Shown in pieces: positions 18,079 to 27,094 of a stretch of 64,000 bases of DNA (the first letter of the stretch is position 1; each line of letters starts with the position of its first letter). Made by a program: the position numbers and the translations under genes. The notes beneath the pieces are model-generated. The model made no database searches. It saw nothing but the letters and a program-made list of their open reading frames with translations, and was not told the origin of the DNA. This DNA is from Alphaproteobacteria bacterium. Lineage in GTDB: Bacteria > Pseudomonadota > Alphaproteobacteria > Rhodobacterales > Rhodobacteraceae. The stretch is taken from positions 30,764 to 94,763 of the forward strand of contig JAUILL010000012.1 in assembly GCA_030433335.1 (NCBI GenBank), written 5' to 3'.

Positions 18079-18492
18079 TTATTGTGCGGTGATCACCTTC
18101 ATAACCAGCTTGTCGTCGATCTTGATCGGGCCGTCCTCTTTGGCGCCCAGAGTGTATTCGAACACGCCGGTGGACATGCCACCATCTTCGCCGTGAACCA
18201 TGAGCATCAGCATGTCGCCGGTTGCCACGTCCTCTTGCAGGATCGCGGCAACATCGGTGTTCTCGCCTTCACGCAAGGGGGCGTAGCCTACCACGGGACC
18301 AGGCTTCATGTCCGCATCTGTGCGGTGGACAACCATCCAACCATTTGCCGGTGCAATCACGCTTGATGCAGAGACAACGCCGTTCGCGACGGTCTGGTCT
18401 GCGGCGTCAACCATGGGTGCCATCCCATGACCCGCGGCAAAAGTGGTGGTTGCGGTGATCGATACTGCGGCGGCATAAACAAAAGTCTTCAA
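18079..18492 (-). CDS. Secreted DUF7282-like protein
   Basis: A predicted exported protein of 137 residues with a Sec signal peptide (about 1-19, ending TTTFA before AGHG). The mature part has the features of DUF7282: WMVVHRTDADMKPGPVVGYAPL, then GDMLMLMVHGEDG and EYTLGAKEDGPIKIDDKLV. The function of that domain is not known. The start is taken as the TTG at 18492, which has GGGAGG eight bases upstream; another TTG at 18522 lacks such a site. About 100 bases separate it from the sulfotransferase-like gene on the same strand. Confidence 0.75.
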   Translation of the reverse strand: MKTFVYAAAVSITATTTFAAGHGMAPMVDAADQTVANGVVSASSVIAPANGWMVVHRTDADMKPGPVVGYAPLREGENTDVAAILQEDVATGDMLMLMVHGEDGGMSTGVFEYTLGAKEDGPIKIDDKLVMKVITAQ

Positions 18493-18594
18493 AGGAATGA
18501 TCCTCCCTAGCGGAGAAAGCAAGTTTTGCTCTCTTTCTGCTAGGTAAACGCACGTCCCCCCTCAAATGGATGTAATTTAAGTGATCACGGCTCA

Positions 18595-19311
18595 TCACGT
18601 AATTGCGAGTAACCTCTCTCGCATCGACAAGTAGTGGGGCATTGCCCCGTCCACGAGGTGCTGCAATTCGTCTGGAACGTCCGGCAGCGGTCCCTCTTCT
18701 CCGGCAAAGCCCGAGGACTTGTGAACTGCGCCGTACCAGTGGGCCGCCCAAATTCCATCGTCAGGGTGCGGCCCCGCTGGCCAAGACAGCATCGCCGGAT
18801 CAAACGGCAGATCGATCGCCGCACAGAGCGCACGCAAGGATGCCTCCGGATTACGCCGGATATCCGCGCTGTCCACAACTATCGCAGGCATGCCCTTGTC
18901 CGTTAGCTGCGTGCACAGTTCGTGCTGCTGGACAAACCCGATGCTCTCGAGCGTGACGTTGTCATATTTGGCCGAGAAGCTGGCCACCACACGCGCGGGA
19001 TGGCGGATCAGAAAGACGTTGGTGCAGTCCTCGATAAACCCGCGTGGCACGCCGTCGATCATGTGTTGGGACATGTGCTTGTGGTAAACGTGCTCTTTCG
19101 GTGAAGGCGCCAGCAGATCGCGAATGACCTCTTCGGGGTCTGTCGGTTGGCTGGCGAGGATTTGGTCCCCCATCGGGTGCTGCAAACCTGTTTTCGCCAG
19201 ATACGCAGCATAGAACGGCTCATCGACCGCTGTGAAATCCTCGCGGTGCCCAAAAGCGTACATCATCGCGGTAGACAGATTGCGGGGGCCGGACCAGACA
19301 GCGAGCCTCAT
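18595..19311 (-). CDS. Sulfotransferase-like P-loop protein coupled to an aminotransferase
   Basis: A 238-residue cytoplasmic protein of the sulfotransferase-like P-loop fold. The 5'-phosphosulfate-type loop is WSGPRNLSTAMMYAF (6-20), and RHPARVVASF (103-112) matches the 3'-phosphate binding motif. Whether it uses PAPS is unknown. Its ATG overlaps the aminotransferase stop as ATGA (19308-19311), so the two are translated together. From memory, some eukaryotes fuse a similar domain to a class IV aminotransferase, which supports a joint function. Confidence 0.72.
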   Translation of the reverse strand: MRLAVWSGPRNLSTAMMYAFGHREDFTAVDEPFYAAYLAKTGLQHPMGDQILASQPTDPEEVIRDLLAPSPKEHVYHKHMSQHMIDGVPRGFIEDCTNVFLIRHPARVVASFSAKYDNVTLESIGFVQQHELCTQLTDKGMPAIVVDSADIRRNPEASLRALCAAIDLPFDPAMLSWPAGPHPDDGIWAAHWYGAVHKSSGFAGEEGPLPDVPDELQHLVDGAMPHYLSMRERLLAIT

Positions 19312-20225
19312 TTCACGGCGTCCTTTGCCACCAGAGCCTTGTACAAATCGCGGATGCGCTGGGTCATCGGACCCATCTCGCCCGAACCGATCTGCCGTCC
19401 GTCGATCGACCCCACAGGCGTCTGCGCGCCAAACGTGCCGGTCAAGAAAGCCTCATCCGCACCATATGTGTCCACGAGGCTGTAATTGCGTTCGAACACC
19501 GGGATACCTGCCTCTCGGCAGACCTGAATAACCTTGGCACGGGTAATGCCGTTCATGCAGTAGTCACCGGTGCTGGTCCAAACCTCGCCCTTGCGGACAA
19601 TAAAGAAGTTGCAGGCATTCGTCGTGTTCACAAACCCATGAACGTCCAGCATCAGGGCTTCGTCCGCACCAGCCTTTTCAGCAGCGATACAAGCTAAGAT
19701 GCAGTTCAGTTTGGAATGGCTGTTCAGCTTGGGATCTTGGGTCATGGGCAGCCCGCGCTGGTGCGGCACTGTCGCCAGCCGGATCGGGCGCGGGATTTTG
19801 GGCTGCGAGTGCTCCATGATGATCACCACGGTCGGACCCTGCTGAGACAGCGATGGGTGCTGGAACGGGCGCGTTTTGATCCCGCGTGTCACCATCAGGC
19901 GGGCATGGGCATCGGTGTGCATGTTGTTAGCCGCGCGGGTCTGCTCAAGCGCCTCGAGAACTTGTTCGCGCGTCATGCCGATGTCGAGATCGATCGCCAA
20001 AGCGGCCTCGAACAGTCGATCCAGATGCTCTTCGACAAACGCCCACGTGCCATTGTACAGGCGCAGCCCCTCCCAAATGCCGTCCCCCAGCATGAACCCG
20101 CTGTCGTAGACACTGACCAGCGCCTCGGCCTTGGGCTTCAACGCACCGTTCACGTAGATCAGGATCTCTTCGTTGCGGGGATCGTCCTGCGACTGGTGGG
20201 TCGAGACGTGATCTGTGTCGGTCAT
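19308..20225 (-). CDS. Class IV PLP aminotransferase (BCAT/D-amino acid type), atypical
   Basis: A 305-residue fold-type IV PLP enzyme related to branched-chain and D-amino acid aminotransferases. The catalytic lysine is K172 in LNSHSKLNC, and the early motif VSVYDSGFMLGDGIWEGLR is typical. At the place where the family has the glutamate that contacts the pyridine nitrogen of PLP (motif G-x-V-x-E-x4-N), this protein reads GFVNTTNACNFF, i.e. T201 instead of Glu. The reaction may therefore differ from IlvE or Dat. The ATG at 20225 has AAGGCG upstream. Confidence 0.82.
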   Translation of the reverse strand: MTDTDHVSTHQSQDDPRNEEILIYVNGALKPKAEALVSVYDSGFMLGDGIWEGLRLYNGTWAFVEEHLDRLFEAALAIDLDIGMTREQVLEALEQTRAANNMHTDAHARLMVTRGIKTRPFQHPSLSQQGPTVVIIMEHSQPKIPRPIRLATVPHQRGLPMTQDPKLNSHSKLNCILACIAAEKAGADEALMLDVHGFVNTTNACNFFIVRKGEVWTSTGDYCMNGITRAKVIQVCREAGIPVFERNYSLVDTYGADEAFLTGTFGAQTPVGSIDGRQIGSGEMGPMTQRIRDLYKALVAKDAVK

Positions 20226-20333
20226 TCTGCGCGCCTTGTTCCAATGGTTTGCACGCAGACTGATCATGATGCTTTGCTAAGGCAAGTGGCGGAACATGAT
20301 GAATTGAACAGAGGTCAGACCGAAATGATCTGA

Positions 20334-21215
20334 TCAGCGCTGGCTGGAGCCGGAAGAGGCATCCTGAACCTCTTTGAGATCAGGGATCACGTCCGCAGTG
20401 CCCAGACGCTGCACCATCAAAGAGGCCGCACGCTGCGCCAGATCGATTGCCTGCGGAATGGTCATACCACGGTCCAGACTGGCCAAAACGTAGCCGGTAA
20501 AAGTGTCCCCTGCGCCTGTGGTATCCACGACTTCGGCGGGATAGCTGGGAAATTCGGTCACTTCTTCGCCGTGATGCCACGCGCAGCCTTTGCCGCCCTT
20601 GGTTACGATAATGTCGGCGATCGGCAGATCAGAAAGCGTAGTGGTCATTTCGTCCTGCAGCTGCTGCGCCTCGATCTCGTTCAGGACCAGAAGATCGGCC
20701 AAGGGCGCGATTTCAGCGGCATCTTTGGCGACAAACGGCGCGGCGGCATACGCGATCTTCATGCCGACCTGCTTGGCCATGTCAGCAGCTTCTTTCAGAC
20801 CGTTGGTTTCGTTCTGCATGAGCAGCCAGTCCTGTGGTCCGCCCTCGCAAATCGCGGCAGCGATCATTTTCTCGGTTATCTCTGTATTCGCGCCAGGGAG
20901 GATCAAAATGCTGTTCTCGCCCTCTGGATCGACCGAGATGATAGCGTGCCCTGTCGGCACCTCCAGCGTCGAGATATGCCGCGTGTCGACGCCGTATTCC
21001 AGCAATCGATCCGTGGCCCACGCGCCGTCCTCGCCAATGGCGCCGATGTGAAACACACGCCCAGCCGCGCGGGCACAGGCCACGGACATATTCGCACCTT
21101 TGCCGCCCAAACCGCGGGTCATGGAACTGGCTGCGAGCGTCTCGCCGGGTTGGGGCAGATGCGGGACTTGGTAGGTATAGTCCGCGTTGATCGATCCAAG
21201 ATTGAAAACGGTCAT
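20334..21215 (-). CDS. PfkB-family carbohydrate kinase (ribokinase-like)
   Basis: Sugar kinase of 293 residues. The N-terminal PfkB motif region reads GGKGANMSVACARAAGRV, and the C-terminal active-site motif DTTGAGDTFTGY has the catalytic aspartate and anion hole. Overall it is closest to ribokinase (GSINADYTYQVPHLPQPGET), but the sugar cannot be read from sequence. The ATG at 21215 follows CAGGGGG. About 108 bases separate it from the aminotransferase gene downstream; an operon is possible. Confidence 0.87.
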   Translation of the reverse strand: MTVFNLGSINADYTYQVPHLPQPGETLAASSMTRGLGGKGANMSVACARAAGRVFHIGAIGEDGAWATDRLLEYGVDTRHISTLEVPTGHAIISVDPEGENSILILPGANTEITEKMIAAAICEGGPQDWLLMQNETNGLKEAADMAKQVGMKIAYAAAPFVAKDAAEIAPLADLLVLNEIEAQQLQDEMTTTLSDLPIADIIVTKGGKGCAWHHGEEVTEFPSYPAEVVDTTGAGDTFTGYVLASLDRGMTIPQAIDLAQRAASLMVQRLGTADVIPDLKEVQDASSGSSQR

Positions 21216-21248
21216 GTGCGCCCCCTGAAGCTGTACTCTGAAACGCAT

Positions 21249-21271
21249 AAAACGCCCGCATGGGGCGTTTT
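21249..21271 (-). terminator. Terminator downstream of maeB
   Basis: AAAACGCCC and GGGCGTTTT (21249-21257, 21263-21271) form a perfect 9-bp stem with a 5-base loop; on the minus strand the right arm ends in TTTTATG. It lies between the maeB stop (21298) and the pfkB-type kinase start (21215). Confidence 0.75.
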
Positions 21272-21297
21272 ACAATGGTTTGCGCTATATTTCTGCC

Positions 21298-23553
21298 TTA
21301 GCCGACTTTGCAAGCTGCCAAGAGCGCCATGTTCAGGATGTCGGTCTCTGTCATGTTGGTCGAGCAGATCTGGATCGACTGGTCCACACCGGTCAGGATC
21401 GGGCCGATAACGGTCGCGCCGCCCATTTCCTGCATCAACTTGACCGAGATGCTGGCCGAGTGACGTGCCGGAACGACCAGAATGTTTGCCGGACCGGAAA
21501 GGCGGGTGAACGGGTAAGCCTCTGCCGATTTCGGGTTCAGGGCCACGTCCACGGTCATCTCGCCTTCGAATTCGAAGTCCACGCCGCGCTCTTCGAGCAC
21601 TTTGGGTGCCAATGCCATCTTCTCTGCGCGTTCCGAGCGCGGATAGCCGAAGGTCGAGAAGCTTACAAACGCTACGCGGGGCTCAAGGCCGAGGTGGCGA
21701 GCCACGCCTGCACCGCGCTCGGCGATATCGGCCAGATCGTTGGCTTCGGGCCATTCGTGAACCAGCGTGTCGCCGATCAGAACAATCTTACCGTTGCGCA
21801 GTAGGGCAGTGATACCAGCGGCACCGTGTTTCGCATCTGCATCGAACACGTGGTTGACCAATTCCAGCACGTGCGCCGACTTACGGGTCGCACCGGTGAC
21901 AAGACCATCGCCGTGACCATGCGCCAGCATCAGCGCCGAGAAGACGTGGCGATCACGTGCAGCCAGACGGTGGATGTCGTGGCGGTCGTAACCTTTGCGC
22001 TTCAGACGCTCGTAGAGGAACTCTTTGTAGGTCTCGAGGTGACGGGTGTTCGCAGCGTTCACGATTTCCAATTCGCGAACGGCATCACCCATGCCTGCAG
22101 CTTCGAGTTTTTCCTTCACATCGGCTTCGCGGCCAACAACCAAGGCTTTGCCCAGGCCAGAGCGCTGGTACTGCACGGCGGCGCGCAGAACGCGGACGTC
22201 ATCGCCTTCGGCAAAGATCATGCGAGCTTGGGCGGCTTTGGCACGTGCGTGGATGCCGCGCAGGATGCTGGCGGTGGGGTCCATGCGGCCTTTGAGCGAG
22301 ACCTCGTAGGCGTCCATGTCAATGATCGGACGACGCGCCGCGCCGGTGTCCATACCAGCCTTCGCGACTGCGGGCGGGATGCGGTAGATCAGACGCGGGT
22401 CGAACGGGGTCGGGATGATGTAGTCACGGCCGAAGGACAGGTTGCGGCCATAGGCCAGAGCCACTTCGTCCGGAACGTCTTCGCGGGCCAGTTCTGCCAG
22501 AGCCTCGGCGCAAGCGATCTTCATCTCGTCGTTGATCGCGCGGGCGTTGATGTCGAGCGCACCGCGGAACAAGTAGGGGAAGCCCAGAACGTTGTTCACC
22601 TGGTTCGGATAGTCACTACGACCAGTCGCAACGATCGCGTCGACGCGGACTTCGTGCGCCTCTTCGGGAGTGATCTCGGGATCAGGGTTCGCCATGGCAA
22701 AGATCACGGGGTTGTCTGCCATGGACGCCACCATCTCGGGGGTCACAGCGCCCTTGACCGATACGCCAAGGAACACGTCCGCGCCGTTCATCGCCTCTTC
22801 CAACGTGCGCAGGTCAGTCTTCACTGCGTGGGCCGACTTCCACTGGTTCATGCCCTCGGTGCGGCCCTGATAGATCACGCCCTTGGTGTCGCACACGATG
22901 CAGTTCTCGTGACGCGCGCCCATGGATTTCAGCAGCTCGATACAGGCGATGCCAGCTGCGCCCGCGCCGTTCAGAACGATCTTCACATCCTCGATCTTTT
23001 TGCCGCTGATGTGCAGGGCGTTGATCAGGCCGGCGGCACAGATCACGGCGGTGCCGTGCTGGTCGTCGTGGAAGACGGGGATGTCCATCTCCTCTTTGAG
23101 GCGCTGCTCGATGATGAAGCATTCGGGCGCCTTGATATCCTCGAGGTTGATGCCGCCAAAGGTCGGACCCATCAACTTCACCGCGTTGATGATCGCATCG
23201 GGATCTTCGGTATCCAGTTCGATGTCGATCGAGTTCACGTCGGCAAAGCGTTTGAACAGTACCGACTTGCCTTCCATTACGGGCTTTGACGCAAGCGCGC
23301 CAAGGTTGCCCAGACCCAGAACAGCCGTCCCGTTCGAGATTACCGCCACAAGGTTGCCCTTGGTTGTGTAGTCATAAGCGACCTCGGGGTTCGCAGCGAT
23401 TTCTTCGCAGGGAACAGCCACACCTGGCGAATAGGCCAGAGACAGGTCGCGCTGGGTGGTCATGGGAACGGTCGCAGTCACCTCGAACTTGCCGGGGGTG
23501 GGGTTCAGGTGAAAGGCCAGAGCCTCTTCGCGGGTGACTTTATTCTTCGACAT
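21298..23553 (-). CDS. maeB: NADP-dependent malic enzyme (MaeB type, with phosphotransacetylase-like domain)
   Basis: Oxidatively decarboxylates malate to pyruvate with NADP. The 751 residues are the long form: a malic enzyme domain (about 1-430; PTRTDLSLAYSPGVAVPCEEI-like start, FHDDQHGTAVICAAG, LNGAGAAGIAC) followed by a phosphotransacetylase-like domain (about 430-751; LVTGATRKSAHVL, VALNPKSAEAYPFTRLSGPANILVVP) that is regulatory in this family. The ATG at 23553 has GAGGAAATGAGA before it. It is divergent from mutS across 276 bases. Confidence 0.95.
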   Translation of the reverse strand: MSKNKVTREEALAFHLNPTPGKFEVTATVPMTTQRDLSLAYSPGVAVPCEEIAANPEVAYDYTTKGNLVAVISNGTAVLGLGNLGALASKPVMEGKSVLFKRFADVNSIDIELDTEDPDAIINAVKLMGPTFGGINLEDIKAPECFIIEQRLKEEMDIPVFHDDQHGTAVICAAGLINALHISGKKIEDVKIVLNGAGAAGIACIELLKSMGARHENCIVCDTKGVIYQGRTEGMNQWKSAHAVKTDLRTLEEAMNGADVFLGVSVKGAVTPEMVASMADNPVIFAMANPDPEITPEEAHEVRVDAIVATGRSDYPNQVNNVLGFPYLFRGALDINARAINDEMKIACAEALAELAREDVPDEVALAYGRNLSFGRDYIIPTPFDPRLIYRIPPAVAKAGMDTGAARRPIIDMDAYEVSLKGRMDPTASILRGIHARAKAAQARMIFAEGDDVRVLRAAVQYQRSGLGKALVVGREADVKEKLEAAGMGDAVRELEIVNAANTRHLETYKEFLYERLKRKGYDRHDIHRLAARDRHVFSALMLAHGHGDGLVTGATRKSAHVLELVNHVFDADAKHGAAGITALLRNGKIVLIGDTLVHEWPEANDLADIAERGAGVARHLGLEPRVAFVSFSTFGYPRSERAEKMALAPKVLEERGVDFEFEGEMTVDVALNPKSAEAYPFTRLSGPANILVVPARHSASISVKLMQEMGGATVIGPILTGVDQSIQICSTNMTETDILNMALLAACKVG

Positions 23554-23702
23554 TCTCATTTCCTCAGTGGAGCGCGCCCGTCCCTAAACCCTTGTTTCAA
23601 CTGTCTCAACAGTCACAGACAATGGTTGCGCTAACAGACGCGGATTCCCTTCATTCGATTTGCGATTTCGCAGTTTATCCAGGGATGATCAACATATAAT
23701 TA

Positions 23703-23723
23703 TCAAAAATGACCCATTTTTGA
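23703..23723. repeat. AT-rich perfect inverted repeat in the maeB-mutS intergenic region
   Basis: TCAAAAATG (23703-23711) and CATTTTTGA (23715-23723) are exact 9-base inverted arms with a 3-base spacer. No U-run follows on either strand, so a protein-binding site is more likely than a terminator. A smaller repeat ACTGT-CTCA-ACAGT is at 23600-23613. The regulator is unknown. Confidence 0.55.
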
Positions 23724-23829
23724 AATTAAGTTACCCTGATGTTGGGTCTGATGTTTTGCCTTTTGGCGCTGGCCCTGACAGGGTATCCCCTTTCGAAACG
23801 GGACCAGAGTTAACACGACCAGAGGCAGC

Positions 23830-26472
23830 ATGGCAGCAACCGGCGTTACGCCGATGATGGCGCAGTATTTGGAAATCAAAGAGGCTCATCCGGGGTCTCT
23901 GCTGTTCTATCGCATGGGCGATTTTTACGAGCTATTCTTTGACGACGCCGTCGCCGCGGCAGAGGCGCTGGATATTGCGCTGACCAAACGCGGCAAACAC
24001 GATGGCGATGACATCCCCATGTGCGGTGTGCCCGTGCACGCGGCCGAGGGGTATCTGCTGACCCTGATCCGCAAAGGTTTCCGCGTCGCCGTCTGTGAAC
24101 AGATGGAAGACCCCGCCGAAGCCAAGAAGCGCGGATCGAAATCCGTCGTGAAGCGCGGCGTTGTGCGACTGGTAACCCCAGGTACGCTGACCGAAGACTC
24201 CTTGCTAGAGGCTCGCCGTCACAACTATCTGGCTGCCCTGACAGAAGTCCGTGGAGAGGTTGCATTGGCCTACTCCGACATCTCAACCGGCGAGTTGCGC
24301 GTGGTGTCCCTGCCCGAGGTTCGCATCGGGCCGGAACTGGCGCGCCTGATGCCGCGCGAGGTTCTGCTGTGCGACGCCAAGGAACAGGATTGGGCCGAAC
24401 TGATCGAGGATAACGGCGCCGCGCTGACCCCCTTGGGTCGTGCCGCGTTTGACAGCACCGCCGCTGAGGGGCGCCTGTGCAAGCTGTACAAGGTCGACAC
24501 GCTGGATGCCTTTGGCACCTTTACTCGTGCCGAATTGTCCGCGTTAGGTGCGATTGTCGAGTATCTGGACATCACGCAGAAAGGCACCCTGCCCCTGCTG
24601 CGTGCGCCCGTCCGAGAGGCTCAGGACCGTGTGGTGCAGATCGACGCCTCGACCCGCCGCAATCTGGAACTGACCCGCAGTCTATCTGGTGGGCGTCAGG
24701 GATCGCTGCTGTCCGTCGTGGATCGCACCGTCACCGCTGGCGGTGGCCGCTTGCTGGAGCGCCGCCTGTCTGCCCCCTCACGCGTATTGGATGAGGTGCA
24801 GCGCCGCCAGGAGGCCGTGGCCTATGCCGTGGATCAGTCGGGCACCGCTAACCAGTGGCGCGACAGCCTGCGCCGCGTGCCCGATCTGGACCGCGCCCTG
24901 TCCCGCCTGTCCCTTGACCGTGGTGGCCCGCGCGACCTGACTGCCGTACGCAATACCATCACGCAATCGCTTGATCTGGCAGAGACTCTATCGCAGCTGG
25001 ACTTGCCCCCGCTGCTGTCCCAGTTGACGGTCGACATGGCCCAGCAAGAAGAACTGCTGGATCTGTTGGATCAGGCCCTGATCGCTGAACCGCCCCTGCT
25101 GGCCCGCGATGGCGGTTTCATCGCCGCTGGGTTTCACGCGGAACTGGACGAAGCGCGCACCCTGCGCGACGAGGGGCGCGGTGTCGTCGCGGGTCTGCAG
25201 GCCCAGTATGCCGAAGAGACCGGCATCAACAGCCTGAAGGTTAAACACAACAACGTCCTCGGGTACTTCATCGAATGCACCGCGACCCACGGTGAAAAGA
25301 TGCTGGGGATGGGCGAACGGTTCATCCACCGTCAGACCACGGCTAATGCCCTGCGCTTTACGACCGTGGAGCTCTCCGATCTAGAGACGCGCATTCTGAA
25401 CGCAGGTGGCCGCGCTTTGGAGATTGAGAAGCGCCTGTTCGAAGACCTGCGCCAAGCCATTCTGGAGCAAGCCGCCCCGCTGGGGTCCATGGCCCGTGCC
25501 TTGGCCGAGTTGGACCTGACCACCGCCCTCGCCGATTTGGCCCGCAGCGAAGATTGGTGCCGTCCGCTGATCGACGACAGCCGGACCTTCCGCATTGATG
25601 CGGGGCGCCATCCCGTCGTCGAGGCTGCACTGAAATCGGACGGCGATCCCTTTGTCGCGAACGACTGCGAGCTGTCCCCGCGCGACGGCGCTGCGATCTG
25701 GCTGCTGACCGGTCCGAACATGGCGGGTAAGTCGACCTTCCTGCGGCAGAACGCTCTGATCGCTTTGCTGGCGCAGATGGGTGGGTTCGTCCCTGCGCGA
25801 TCGGCACACATCGGTCTGGTCAGCCAGATCTTCAGCCGTGTCGGCGCGTCCGACGATCTGGCCCGTGGGCGTTCGACCTTTATGGTAGAGATGGTCGAGA
25901 CGGCAGCGATCCTGAACCAAGCCGACGACCGTGCCCTCGTGATCCTGGACGAGATCGGGCGCGGTACCGCGACCTATGACGGTCTGTCGATTGCTTGGGC
26001 GACGATGGAGCACCTGCATGACGTGAACCGCTGCCGTGCCCTGTTCGCGACCCACTATCACGAGATGACCGCCCTGACCGAGAAACTGGACGGTGTGGAG
26101 AATGCGACCGTCAGCGTCAAGGAATGGGAAGGCGAAGTCATCTTCCTGCACGAAGTCAAACGCGGCGCAGCGGATCGGTCCTATGGTGTGCAGGTTGCCC
26201 GTCTGGCAGGCCTGCCCGCCAGCGTGGTGGAACGGGCCCGCGTTGTGTTGGAGGCGCTGGAAGAAGGCGAACGTCAGGGCGGCGGATCAAAGCAGAAGGC
26301 GCTGATCGACGACCTACCATTATTCGCAGCGATCCCGCCCGCGCCGCCGCCTGCCGCGAAACCGGCCCCGTTACCGGCTCTCGAGATGCTGGATAAAATC
26401 CACCCGGACGAGCTGACCCCGAGAGAGGCGCTTCAACTGCTCTACGAACTCAAAGAAAAGGCCCGCCAGTAA
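23830..26472 (+). CDS. mutS: DNA mismatch repair protein MutS
   Basis: Mismatch recognition ATPase of methyl-independent or MutL-dependent repair, 880 residues (normal length). The mismatch-inserting F-x-E is F32-Y-E34 in [10 protein letters not shown]. The ATPase at about 620-760 has Walker [10 protein letters not shown], Walker [11 protein letters not shown] and the STFMVEM signature, plus THYHEMT. The C-terminal tail has a Pro/Ala-rich linker ([13 protein letters not shown]) before the dimerisation helices. AGAGG precedes the ATG. Confidence 0.97.
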   Translation: MAATGVTPMMAQYLEIKEAHPGSLLFYRMGDFYELFFDDAVAAAEALDIALTKRGKHDGDDIPMCGVPVHAAEGYLLTLIRKGFRVAVCEQMEDPAEAKKRGSKSVVKRGVVRLVTPGTLTEDSLLEARRHNYLAALTEVRGEVALAYSDISTGELRVVSLPEVRIGPELARLMPREVLLCDAKEQDWAELIEDNGAALTPLGRAAFDSTAAEGRLCKLYKVDTLDAFGTFTRAELSALGAIVEYLDITQKGTLPLLRAPVREAQDRVVQIDASTRRNLELTRSLSGGRQGSLLSVVDRTVTAGGGRLLERRLSAPSRVLDEVQRRQEAVAYAVDQSGTANQWRDSLRRVPDLDRALSRLSLDRGGPRDLTAVRNTITQSLDLAETLSQLDLPPLLSQLTVDMAQQEELLDLLDQALIAEPPLLARDGGFIAAGFHAELDEARTLRDEGRGVVAGLQAQYAEETGINSLKVKHNNVLGYFIECTATHGEKMLGMGERFIHRQTTANALRFTTVELSDLETRILNAGGRALEIEKRLFEDLRQAILEQAAPLGSMARALAELDLTTALADLARSEDWCRPLIDDSRTFRIDAGRHPVVEAALKSDGDPFVANDCELSPRDGAAIWLLTGPNMAGKSTFLRQNALIALLAQMGGFVPARSAHIGLVSQIFSRVGASDDLARGRSTFMVEMVETAAILNQADDRALVILDEIGRGTATYDGLSIAWATMEHLHDVNRCRALFATHYHEMTALTEKLDGVENATVSVKEWEGEVIFLHEVKRGAADRSYGVQVARLAGLPASVVERARVVLEALEEGERQGGGSKQKALIDDLPLFAAIPPAPPPAAKPAPLPALEMLDKIHPDELTPREALQLLYELKEKARQ

Positions 26473-26488
26473 CGGCGGGCCTTTTGGC
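26456..26488 (+). terminator. Terminator overlapping the end of mutS
   Basis: AAAAGGCCCGCC (26456-26467) and GGCGGGCCTTTT (26474-26485) form a 12-bp stem with a 6-base loop and a U-run. The stop codon of mutS lies in the loop region. It also stands downstream of convergent grpE. Confidence 0.85.
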
Positions 26489-26509
26489 ATTCCAACGGTG
26501 CGCTGAAAA

Positions 26510-27091
26510 TCAGGCAGGGTTCGACGACACACCAACCTGAGCCGCACGCAGCAGACGGTCGTGCAGCATGAAGCCCACGGCGCTGACCTGAATGATCTCG
26601 CCCTTTTTGGTGTTCGGCACGGGGGCTTCGAACATCGCTTCGTGCACGTTCGCATCGAACTGCTCGCCCACGGCGGGTTCGATGACCACAAGGCCGTGCT
26701 TCGAGAACACATTGTTCAGCTCGCGCAGGGTCAGCTCGACGCCTTCAATCAGGATCGCGTTGTCCTCTTTCGAGGTTTCCTCGGCGGCCTTCAGTGCGCG
26801 CTGTAGGTTGTCGTAAACCCCCAGCAGGTCACGGGCCAGACGGGTGCTGCCGTACTTCTCGGCATCGCGGCGGTCCTTGTCGGCGCGCTTGCGGGCGTTC
26901 TCAGCCTCGGCCAGTGCGCGGACATAGCGATCTTTGAAATCGTCGCGTTCTGCTTTCAGGGCGTCAAATGCCTCGCCCTTGGCAGCTTCTTCGTCGATAT
27001 CGATCAGCTCTTCGTTTTCGTCTTCGCCATACAGCTCTTCTTCCAGAGCTTCGACATCATCAAGGAAGTCTTCGTTCTTCGGCTCAGCCAT
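26510..27091 (-). CDS. grpE: Nucleotide exchange factor GrpE
   Basis: Co-chaperone that releases ADP from DnaK, 193 residues. An acidic N-terminus (DDVEALEEELYGEDENEELI) and a long coiled coil (about 45-100) precede the beta domain with GVELTLRELNNVFSKHGLV and the DANVHEAMFEAP motif. Transcribed with hrcA, whose stop is three bases upstream. Confidence 0.95.
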   Translation of the reverse strand: MAEPKNEDFLDDVEALEEELYGEDENEELIDIDEEAAKGEAFDALKAERDDFKDRYVRALAEAENARKRADKDRRDAEKYGSTRLARDLLGVYDNLQRALKAAEETSKEDNAILIEGVELTLRELNNVFSKHGLVVIEPAVGEQFDANVHEAMFEAPVPNTKKGEIIQVSAVGFMLHDRLLRAAQVGVSSNPA

Positions 27092-27094
27092 TCC

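Noticed and set aside
21826..23289. A 487-codon open frame antisense to maeB
   Set aside because: Composition is typical of a shadow frame and maeB on the other strand is clear.
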